From contig NW_012236526.1 in assembly GCF_000787575.1 (NCBI RefSeq), forward strand, positions 372,001-436,000: a DNA stretch of 64,000 nt, given 5' to 3'. The notes beneath the pieces were generated by a model, which saw only the letters and a program-made list of their open reading frames with translations, ran no database searches and was not told the DNA's origin. Position numbers and translations under genes: made by a program. The DNA comes from Acytostelium subglobosum LB1. Taxonomy: Eukaryota; Evosea; Eumycetozoa; Acytosteliales; Acytosteliaceae. This document shows, piece by piece, positions 48,251-58,600 of this stretch. Numbering within the stretch: position 1 is the first letter of the stretch; every line of letters starts with the position of its first letter.

Positions 48251-49362
48251 TAGTACTGAGATATCATGATTGTGTTGCTATGCTATTGCTACTGCTGCTG
48301 TGTTCGTCTATCGCCATCATCACCAACCACCCTCGCACCGCACCGCACCGCAATCGCCGTTCGCCATCCGTTCCCCGGCCCGCCCCGAGATGAGACCTGG
48401 AGGAGATCGAGCCCAGTCCATCGTCGTCGCCTGCCCCCACTTGCTGTTCACCATCTTCATCATACTACTGTGTTGGTTGTTGCTGCTGCTACTTTTGATG
48501 TGATGGATCTAGCCCAGCCAAGGCCATTGAATGAGAGGTGCTCTTGAGAAGGCCAGTGAAGCTGAAGCTGAAGTGAAGTGAAGTGTTGTCTAGCGCGCCT
48601 CCCTCCAACCACAACCAAATCAACCAACCCAACCATTCAATCAATCAAATGTTGTGTGCTATCCATCCATCCATCATCCCTCCGCCATTGCCAAACGCTC
48701 CTGAGCTAAGCTTTGAAGCAAGCGATCGATCGACGAAGATGAGCCGAGACTGCCCCATCCTCCCTTCGCCAACTCAGTCCGACGGCCATGCCATGCCATG
48801 CCATCCCCTTTGTGTTCAATGTTGTGTTGCACCAACCCCCGAAGAATCCAATGAGCATTCTGCTGCCGGGAGAATCCAATTCGAATGAGAATCGTCGCGA
48901 GGCATTGTTGCAAGTACATCATCCATCGCTCAAACAACTAACAAACCCTTTTGATCACCCTCATATAGCCGCGACGTCAAGTGCTACAGCTGCAACGGAT
49001 ACGGTCACTTTGCTCGTGACTGTCGCTCGGCCTCGGGTGGAGGCGGTGGCGGAGGCGGCCGCAGGGATTCGTACCATCCCTACCGCAGGTCGAGCAGCCG
49101 CGACAGAAGAAGAAGCAGCAGGAGCAGAAGCAGAAGCAGAAGTGGACGCAGAGACAGGAGCAGAAGCAGAAGTGGAGGACGCAGAGACAGCAGACGCGAG
49201 AGAGACAGAAGCAGAAGCAGAAGCAGAAGCGGACGCAGAGACAGAGACCGCAGAGACAGGAGCAGGAGCAGAAGCGGCGGACGCAGAGAGAGGAGAGAGA
49301 GGGAGAGAGACAGATCCCCAGCGAGGAGCTCTCCAGGCAGGAGAGATGGCGCCACCGTTTAA
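47480..49362 (+). CDS. SR splicing factor with RRM, two zinc knuckles and RS tail
   Basis: Exons 47480-47776, 47848-47996, 48068-48097 and 48969-49362 give 289 residues. A short N-terminal RS segment (about 1-55) precedes an RRM (RRIYVGHISTKTRRDDIEDR, GYAFVEYEDEKCANDAIQEM). Two CCHC knuckles follow: CYICHGRGHWARNC, built across the second splice, and CYSCNGYGHFARDC, entirely in the last exon. The RS tail has SRSRSRSGRRDRSRSRSGG repeats. Proteins with RRM, two knuckles and an RS tail resemble plant RS2Z; animal SRSF7 has one knuckle. It should act in splice-site choice and mRNA export. The third intron is 871 bp, about ten times longer than others here. The tail ends DGATV at a TAA. Confidence 0.9.
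48098..48968 (+). other. long (871 bp) intron of the SR-protein gene
   Basis: Bounded by AG|GTAATT and ATATAG|CC, its removal joins the frame exactly (NNSR|RDVKCY). It holds a (GA)n run (48220-48247), CTGCTGCTGT pyrimidine clusters and several candidate AG sites. Such introns in SR genes elsewhere carry poison exons. Confidence 0.55.
48220..48247. repeat. (GA)n dinucleotide run
   Basis: About 14 GA repeats inside the long SR-gene intron; GA-rich RNA is a typical SR-protein binding element. Confidence 0.85.
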
Positions 49363-49849
49363 TGATCGAGTTGTTAAATGGTAATTAATGTACTTGCTAA
49401 CAACATTTAGTGATGCTGTCGGTTCGCTTGAGCAATGATCATGATACTTGCCCAACGACCCGACATTAGCATGTGCAGTGGCGGCAGAGTATATATGTGT
49501 ATGTGTGTTTGTCGGTGTTGATTAGTTAGTTAGTGTTTGTGTCAACGCAACAGAAACAGCAGCAGCAACAGCAACAACAACAACAGATAGGAATAGAATA
49601 GAATAGCAATAATAAACTTCAAATCAATGATGTATTGATCTTAACTTCTTTTTCTCTTTCTTTGATCTTGACCATAACCCTTGCCTTCTCGCGCTCGACC
49701 CCCACACCCACCATCTTGTGATCGCGCCATCACAATGTCATTAAGCCATGCCACACCCATCAATCAATCAATCAATTACTTGTACAATAACTATAACATA
49801 CACCTACAACTACTACAACTACAACATACATGTACATATATAATATAGA
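49363..49849. other. SR gene 3' region and upstream of the STB6-like gene
   Basis: 487 bp with an AATAAA at 49611-49616, CAG/CAA-rich sequence (49555-49585), and CAATCAATCAAT runs (49763-49780) before the next ATG. No gene is seen. Confidence 0.4.
49611..49616 (+). terminator. AATAAA signal (SR gene)
   Basis: AATAAA about 250 bp after the stop codon of the SR gene, giving a long 3' UTR. Confidence 0.45.
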
Positions 49850-52568
49850 ATGAACAGCCCTTCAAAGTTACAACAACAAGCGCAACAGCAACAACAACAT
49901 CTTATAACGGCTGAGGAGAGGTTGTTGTTGGATAGTATTGGTGATGAGGATGAAGATGATGACAATCATGATCTAAGTAATAACTCTGATGATAATATTG
50001 ATACTTCTCATGATAATGATGTCGACCCTATCGAGCGTGAGCTGCGAAGGAAGATGCTGTCAATGCTGACAAGCAGCACAGGGCAAGGCATCAACAGTGA
50101 CAATGCCAAGCATCATCAACAAGCGCGTCCAAATCTACTCAAGAAGCACCAACATCAACACCAACAACAACAGCAACAGCAAGAGCATGTAATGCACAAC
50201 AACTCAACTAGCCTCAGCAACACCATCAACAGCAGCAAAAGCAAGAGTGTTGGTGGTAGTAGTAGGGCTGGCAACAACATAAGGAGCAACAACAGCAGCA
50301 ACATCAACAACTACGATGGTCTCAGCGATGCAGACGATACATTTGTTTGTTGTGAGGGTCAGCGTATTGCACAGATGGCCTTGGACAACAAGTGGGTGGT
50401 TGTCGCCAACAACTGCGTGCTGAAGGAGTATAAGCTGTACGCTGTTGAGGAGTGGATATTCAAGAGCAGCCGCCTGTGGTCGGCTGTCGAGTACACCGGC
50501 AATCAGAACGATGAGATCAAGGTCAGCGTGGTCAAGGCTGGCCCCAGCGCCAATGCATCACAGATCAAAGCCCTGCAGTCGATGCTGTCTAAAGCGCCAA
50601 GTGGATCATTCTACACGATCCGCACTAAGATGGGGCAACTCGTGTTGGCCAACTCATCAGTGTCGTCGCACTTTGGCCTCAATCTCATACCCATTGAGAA
50701 GGGTGACTTTGACAGTCACATCGATACTCTCAAGCTCAACCTATCGCTCAAACGATTGGGTTGCACACGACCCAAGTACCAGCTGTCCACCACACTGCTC
50801 GATGTCTATGAGAAGTCGCGCTTCGAAGCTTTGGCTGGCACGGCAGTCACCAACCTCATGACCGTCACCAGCTTTGTCAAAGAGATTCAAGCTGCACTCT
50901 CCCATCTCAACTATCTTCCGCTGCTCACCAAGATTGATGGTATCTACGATCAAAAGACAATCAATGCAGTCAAGGCCTTCCAGATTGATTATAACAAAAG
51001 GAATGCAAGTGATGTATGTTTACCAACCGTCCAGCCATCCATCCACTCAATCAATCATTCTAACTAACATTATCCAATGATTATGTAGATACTACAAGTT
51101 GAAGGAAACATTGATATACCCACATTCAAGGGTATTGTAACAGAGATAATGACACTCAAGAAGAAGATTGAGTCACTTGGCTTCAAGACACCAGACAATC
51201 CAATCAAGAACTACATGGAGTTCAATGAGCTGATGAAGAATTTCCAGGACTCCTATGGTATCTACCCAGATGCACCAGGAAAGAACATCCTTACATATTT
51301 GGAGAATGTTAGCAAGGTAACAAACTATATGCATCGGATTCTAATGAATGAATGACTAACCAAAGAATGCCAATGATTCAGCACGCAACTTTCTACCACG
51401 ACAATGACAATGACGATGACAATATGAGTGAGAAGAGTGAGAAGAGTCTGGTGGACAGTACAAATAGCTTCAGCGAGTCAGAGGGCAGCTCAGGAGATGT
51501 AATAATGCCCGCTTCACCATTACAACTAAAGAGACCATCGGCAATCACCAATGCCTCAACACCAACATCAGATTATTCCAGGCACTCTTCACCAATGCCT
51601 CCAAACAACAGCTCTTCCAGTCCATTGTTTTCCTCATCTCCCATTGTACAATCACAGAACTATCCATTGGTGCGATCAACGAAAGGACTGATCTTGGACT
51701 ATCATCAACATCAACAGCCCTCCCCACCATCTCATCAGCCAACACTTGTACATCATCAACCACCACAATCTCAACAACAACATCAACAACATCCTCAGCA
51801 ACATCCACAACATGGACATATGCCTGGTGCGATCCATGTTGAGCAACCACACCATCCTCAGCAACAGCAACCATTCTTCACTGAGGAGATGTATGACGAC
51901 TATGAGACACCAGAGGATGCCGAGGAGAAGCAGAAGCTTCGCGAGACCATTGTTAAACTGGAGAAGATGATGGACACTCAACAGGCAGAGTACGATAGAC
52001 TCAAGAAGGAGTTTGAGGAGCTCAACGACAATTATGTAGAGCTGCGAGAGCAGTCACGTCGATCGATTGCCATTGTATCCACCAACGAGCGTATATTCCA
52101 GGAGACTCACCACCGTTGGTCCAGGACATTCCACAAGGAGCTTCCAGAGATTGAAGAGAAGATCAATCAGAATGTGGACACTATTCAATCTTATTCCAAC
52201 AGGGTAAGTAATTGTTTGCTTGATGGTTGGTTCCACAAAGTACTAACATCCCCTGATAATGACAGATCAAAAGGTTGGAGGACATTGTCATATCTGTACA
52301 AAAGAAGAACGAGAGGAATGTGTTTACAGTGCTGTCATCATCACTGCTTAGTATAGTCTCTCTTATTGCCGTTGGTTTTGCCTATCTAATCATGTTCTTC
52401 CATGGACTGAAGCGCAAGTGGTATCCATCTTCCAAGCCCAAGTCATCCAGTGAGGAGATTCAAAGATTCATATCCAATCAGAAGCTCAAGGTCTCTGAGT
52501 TAATAGAAGACCTGGATGACAATGACAAAGATCAAACTGAGGATGTCGTCAATGATAAAATACAATAG
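49850..52568 (+). CDS. STB6-like protein with a C-terminal membrane segment
   Basis: Exons 49850-51013, 51089-51316, 51382-52203 and 52266-52568 make 838 residues. The N-terminal 150 residues are Gln/Asn/Asp-rich. A domain at about 165-390 resembles fungal STB6/STB2: a LKEYKLYAVEEWIFKSSRLW block, LNLIPIEKGDF and NLSLKRLGC, then a peptidoglycan-binding-like helical unit (LTKIDGIYDQKTINAVKAFQ). After a disordered, Ser/Gln-rich stretch comes a coiled coil (about 650-700, EEKQKLRETIVKLEKMMDTQ) and a single hydrophobic helix (about 760-780, LLSIVSLIAVGFAYLIMFF) with a basic patch behind it, fitting an ER/nuclear membrane tail anchor. The exon 3 acceptor was chosen because the alternative AG gives a stop at once. 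Family function is unknown beyond Sin3 binding reported in yeast. Confidence 0.8.
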
Positions 52569-52617
52569 TTGGTCGGTTTACAAATAACTACATGAAGCTG
52601 TTGATTGATTCACTTTG

Positions 52618-52623
52618 TTTATT
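52618..52623 (-). terminator. AATAAA signal (MYCBP2-type gene)
   Basis: AATAAA in the sense of the E3 gene, 22 bp past its stop, inside the 77 bp gap to the convergent STB6-like gene. Confidence 0.5.
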
Positions 52624-52645
52624 ATATTGTTGTGACATTGATCGT

Positions 52646-55600
52646 TTAGAACTCTCTGACATTTCTACAGATGCCACATCCAAGTGCAAACTCGGTACCA
52701 GTCTTGGCATGTTCAATGTGGAGTGGACACTCGTCACCTGGCAACTCGATACCTCCTGGACCCACAGGACATGGAGGGTGGCTGGATCGACTAGTGAGCT
52801 CAGTGTGCTTGTTGTGACAGGTCTCGCAGAAGTGATGTGTTCCGAAACAGTACCAAATGGCAACAGAGCAGCAATATCTACACTTGAACTCCAAATAGTC
52901 CTTGCCGTGCTTGGGACAGATTGGCAGTACATCGTCGGAGGAACAGCCTCCACAAATGAGCTCCTCTGGGTTGAACTTCTCTGGCGATGCCATGTTGGCA
53001 GCACATTGGTTCGAGCCTCCAAAGTATGGTTGCTTGCATTTGAAGCACAGGTAGTATGCAAACTGTTCCATGATGTATCCCTCCATGTTGTTCTCATACG
53101 AACCACCTGGGAGCAGCATTGGGTCCTTCTGGATGCCAAGGAAGTCGATCCTGAGTTTGCCCTTGCGGATGATCTCACTGCCAATGTGCTCAATGACTGA
53201 GGTCAGAGCCTTGAGTGTTGGATGCTGGATTGACACCTTACAGATTGGGCACTTGGAGAATCTGAGTGTGATTCTTGCTCCAACCCATCTGGCCTCGAGC
53301 AAGTGCTTGATACATGTGTGATGGAACACATGTCCACAGTCCAGTTGGATGGATGGGGCCTCTGACAGACACTCAGTCCAGCACACCAGACAAAAGTCGT
53401 CGGCGTCTTGTGTGACCTTGAAGTTTCTTGTGAGGGGCGCTGCATTCTCTGGTCTCTTGCAACCGTGAAGACAGGGCAGGCACTCCTCCTCATCGCGCAC
53501 ACCATAACAGTAGTGTCCACATGGGTGTACCTTGGTACAGTTCCTTGGGGCCTTCTCCCTGCAGTCAGCGTTTGAACACACATTGGAGATACCGTGCTTG
53601 GGGATGAGGTTCTCAAGGTCCAGCTTGCTGTGACAGAAACGACATGTCTCGGAGCTGGACAGGTTGATAGTCTGGATAATGGCCTTTTGCTTCTCATTGT
53701 CCAGGACAAACAAGGTGGTGGAGAGCTTGAGACGAACACACGACTCATGAATCTCAATGGTGATGACATCGTTGAGCAGTGGTGAGCGTTGATGGTCGCG
53801 CTTGGACTTGGGCATGTGAATGACACGGTCACACTCTTGGCAAAGGTTCATCTGACAGATGCTGCATGTGGACTGTGCCTCAGTGACACCGTCGTCATGG
53901 TTCTGGCAAGTCTTGATCTTGCTCTCAGAGTTGATGTTGGAAGAGTTGATCGAGGTCACGATCTTTTGGTTGTCAAAGGCGATGAGCAGGCCAGACAGTG
54001 CAGCCCAGAATGTTGGTGTGACCAAGTAGGTGTTGACTGGCATTGTTGCGGCATTCCTCATGGACAGGATACAGTTGACAATCTCAGTCTCCATCACTTG
54101 GCGCCACGACTCGGACTTTGAGATGAGCTCCTTGACCAGCACCAACAACTCCTTGCCATTCTCCAATGGGAAGTCACCCTCGACCATTGATGGGATCATC
54201 GTGTCGATGGTGTACACTTGCTTGAGTGTGTTGGATGCGCCCTTGACCTGGACGTTGATTGGCTTGGCGATCACCAACAACAGATACTGAGCGAATGAAG
54301 AGATTGCCTGTGAAGCAGTGGGTAGGTCTTGGATAAACTCGGCAAACAGTGCGGGCTTGAGGTTGACTAGCATCCTCTTGCAGATGTTGATGCACAGGTG
54401 TTGGATGCGGTCGGCACCCTTGTGGATCAGTGGCAGCAGGGCAAAGATGGACGACTTGGAAGGGATGAATGACTTGCCCTCCTCTGACTCGAGCAGAGTG
54501 GAGAGGGTAGTGAGCAGCTCATAGAGGTACGAGTCCTTCTTTGGCATCTCCTTGATGGTCTGCCAGCCGATGCCCTCGAGATGCTGGATCTCCTTTTGCA
54601 CCTCTGAAGAGATGAGCGAGAAGATCTGCTTCTGGATCTTTGAGACACCGGTGGATGACAGAAGGCCTACGACCTGGTTCTTGAGATCCTTGGAGATGTT
54701 GTTGTTGACGTTGGCGTTGATGCCAAAGATCTGGAAGGTGAGCAACTTGAGCAGGGCCAGGGTGGCGTCGAATTTGGCAGATGGTGCCACTGGCAGTAAC
54801 TCCTGCTTGTCTGGGACCATGATCTTGAGCTGGCGGACACGGATCGATTCGAAACCTGTGAAGGAGATCAAAATGTTGCTGACGAGTGCGCCCTCCAATG
54901 GGATCACCTTCCAGCCAACAAAGTTGTGGCCAATCTCGTGGACCTTGGTGATGTCGCTGTGGCTGCTGTTGAGGCCGGCTCTGATCTTAACAGTGAAGAT
55001 CAGGTACTCAGCGTCTGTGTTGTCAATGTAGAGACAGATCTCCTGGACGGGCGTCACCTTCTCAATCGTGACGGTGATCGTACCCTTTTGGGAGGCCTCC
55101 CAGAAACTGAGCGTAGAGTCATCAAACAGCGACGCCATCATCTCGGGCGACTTGGACAGCACGACCTTGCACTTGTTGGCAATGTTGACAAACGATGAGT
55201 TCTGGACGGGAACGACAATGTCGCTGGTGTTGTCAAAGACGTTGGGCGATGAGGCAATGGACAGGGATGTGGACGAATGCTCAATCAACTCGAGCTCCTG
55301 TGGCGACAGACGCTCCTTGCCCTTGGACTTTGGCGTGGATGGGATCGACTTGTTATCATTGCTATGCAGCTCAGACAGAATCTTGGAGATAAGTGGGAAG
55401 ATCTCACTGGTCTGGACAAAGGCGATGTCCTCGGGCAGCAGGTGGATGGAGAAACAGGACAGGGCATTGAGGATGATGGCGTCAGAGTAGTGGCCGTGCT
55501 TGATACGCTTGGAGAGTGTCTCGAGGAGCGTGTGGAAGTGTTGGATGAACTCCTTCCTGTAGCGGTGGTTGATACAGCTGGATACGGCGAGGTTCTGCGC

Positions 55601-58600
55601 CACGCTGCCCTGCCAGTCGGCTGGCAGCAGGTCCTTGGACGCCTGGTTCGAGTGCAGGGTCGTGGCCATCATCCACACGACGTTCTCAAGTGCAGACGGC
55701 ACCTGGATCATTTCAATGAGGCGCGACCACATCTTGATCGAGTCAATCTTGGACTGATTCTTAGCGTTGGTCGTCTCGATGATCTCCTGGAAGTTGATCT
55801 TGGTGAACTCGTCCAGGAAGAGGGACAGCAGTCCTACGCTGATCGGTGATCTGTTGACCACGCCATTCTCTGCGTCACCCTTGCCCGAGCCTGCCGAGGA
55901 AGATGCCTTCTTGTTGCTCTTGTACTGCAACAGGTTGTAGGTGCTTGTGTTGATGTTGGAGGAGTGCATAAAGTCCTCAAAGCTGTAGTTGAGTGAACGT
56001 CCTACGCTGTCGGAGGGGGAGGAACTGGAGCCACCAGCATCTGATGCAGCTGGTTGTGATGATGAGCTGCCGCTGGAGCCGGCGCGGGAGGCTGGGGCGA
56101 GGGTGGCGATGAAGTCAAAGAGGTAGTCAAACTTCTCAATGGGCAACACCTTCTTTCTGGAGTCGGACTCGCTGGTCTCAAAGGGTTCGTCTCCAAACAT
56201 GCCCATCAATCCGTCAAACTCTTCAAAGTCGACCACCTGGCGCAACGACCACTTGTTCAGACGTCGCTGGATATTGCGCCACAGCTCAAGGTAGGGCTTG
56301 AACTGGTCGTTCTCCTTGCAATCGGCAAATGACTTCTTTTGGTTCTTCAGAGTGTTGATCACCGTGGCAAAGTCGGACTCGGCATTGTTCAGTCTGAGTA
56401 TCTCGACAAACAGCTTCTTGGTGATGATGGACCAACCAACATAGTCGATGTATGTTGAGATGTTCTCCTTGAGGTTGGATGCGGGAAGTTGTGCGGCATC
56501 AACGGGAACATCCTCTTCATCCTTGTCGTCATTCTTGGCCTCGTCCTCAACCTTCTCAGCAACATCAATATCAGCTGATGGTTCTGGCTTGTCATCGTCA
56601 TCCTCATCGTCCTCACCATCGTCTTCACCGTCATCCTCCTCCTTTTCTGGGACCTCTGAGACCTTGACCTTCTCCTCTGCTGGCTTGGCCGCATCCTCTG
56701 GGATAACTGAGGATGAGGATGCCTCATTGTCGGTCTTCTTCTCGTCGTCGTCGGTGAGCATAGAGTCGTCCCAGTCGGAACCGGCGCTGAGCTCGCCCTC
56801 CTCTGGCTCGGAGGACTCAGAGTCGGATTCAGAGTCTGACGAGTCGGAGTATTCGTCTTCATCCGAATCATCATTGTCGTTCTTGTTGTTGGCCTTTTGC
56901 TCTTTGATGAACTTGGCCATGCGCTTCTTGCGTCGCACCAACAGAGCGAGACGGCGGAGACGAAGCTTGTCGCCAATGGACTGGAGATCGTCAATGCTGA
57001 TGGGGAAGTCCTTGAATTTCTCTTCGATCTTCTTCTGCTTGGACTCGGCCTTATCAGCGTCCTTGGCATCGGCATTGTTGTTGTTGTTGTTCTCGTCCTT
57101 GTTGGCGTCTTCTTTGTCCTTGTTCTTGGCCTTGTCCTTCTTGTCATCCTTGTCCTTGTGCTCAGCCTTCTTGTCCTTCTTGTCCTTCTTCTTGTCGTCC
57201 TTCTTGGCGTCCTTGGCATCGGCCGCGTTTTGAGGCTTGCCAAAGAGCTCCATGCCGACTGTCTTGAAAAAGGTGCTGAGCTCATCGCCAACTGTGCCAC
57301 TCTTCTCGTTGATAAAGTCGAGCAGAAGAGGGTTGCTCACGCCGTAGCTGTGCTTGGGGTTGGCCTCCAGCTGATCGGCAACCTTGCCCCATACGATAGA
57401 GAAGAGTTTCTCTGAGCGCTGCACTTGCACCGACTTCTCGGATGGGGCGGCGTGGTCGACCTTGATGTTGGATATGTCGAGCTCCTCCTCAAACTTGTCG
57501 ATGTTGTTGATTGAGTCCTCTTCGTCATCCACTTCGTCCTCCTTCTCTTCGGCGTCGACGACCTTGTCTTCGTCCGATGATTTTTCCGAGTCTGACTCGT
57601 CTTCGTCCCATCCATTGCGACGCGCCCTGGCCTTCTTGGGGACCTTGGCCTTCTTGGCCTTCTCCTCTTTCTTGTCGTCATCTTTCTTGCCCTTCTTTGC
57701 GGCGGGCTGTGCGGCCACCTGGATGTTCTCAAAGAACTGGCGACTAGAGATCTGGGCGATGTAGAATGAGACCTGACGCTCCAGCTTGCTCAGAGGGTAG
57801 TCGTCATCCATGTCGATCACTTCGTAGCCTGTGATGTTGGCCATGTATCCAAAGCGGTCGATAGCAATGTTCTGTGGGTTGGATGCGGTCTGGAAGTCAA
57901 AGATCAGGCGGTTGCCTGGCACAATGAAGGCTGTGGCGGGGTAGTTCTTCATGGAGAATCCGTTCTTGGTAATCGTGCTGTTGTACTCGCCGTTCAGCCA
58001 GATCTGCAGCTTGTCGGTCTGCTGGCTGGTGATGGAGCGCGGGTCGAACTGGATCACCATCCACTTGACGCTCTTGGGGAACTCGACAATGTTGGTCTGC
58101 TTGGCGCACTCCTCGTAGGGGTGGCTGCTCTCCATCTTGATCGTGTGCTTGCCCTCGTAGGGCAGAGCGGCCGGGTGGCGTGGCTGGAATGCATGGTTGA
58201 TCTTGGTGGTGCACTCGAGGAACTCGAGAAGACGCTTCATACGTGCGGGGGCTTCCTCAGCCTTGCCAGTGTTGGCGTATGAGTCCACGATAAATGGCAG
58301 CAGGGACTGCAGGAAGTAGTCGTTCTTGATAGACTGCTGCAGGGGTGTGTTGTCAAACTGCGCAAGGTGTTGGCAAGAGTTGAACAGCTCGCGAAGGATG
58401 ACGAGCGAGCGGTCCAGCACCATCTTGGAGACCTCGCGTGTGCCCTCGATCATATTGTTGTTGATGTCCGTTGTCTTGGGACTAGTCTCAAACTGGAAGT
58501 AGATGACGGGGATCTGGCCACTCTGCACAGACGTTCCGTTGTCCGTACCGTTGGTGATATGCGTCGTCGAGAACTTGAAGTTGACACCCTCGGCATTGAC

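Noticed and set aside
48022-48888. Frames within the long SR-gene intron
   Set aside because: They have low-complexity composition and no homology; they are best explained as intron sequence, though a poison exon remains possible.
48961-49455. Minus-strand Ser/Ala/Leu-rich frames opposite the SR gene
   Set aside because: Antisense of the RS-repeat tail.
56448-57415. Plus-strand frames of up to 261 codons opposite the E3 ligase
   Set aside because: They come from the Lys/Glu/Asp repeat; composition is almost only Ser and Leu, typical of an antisense shadow.
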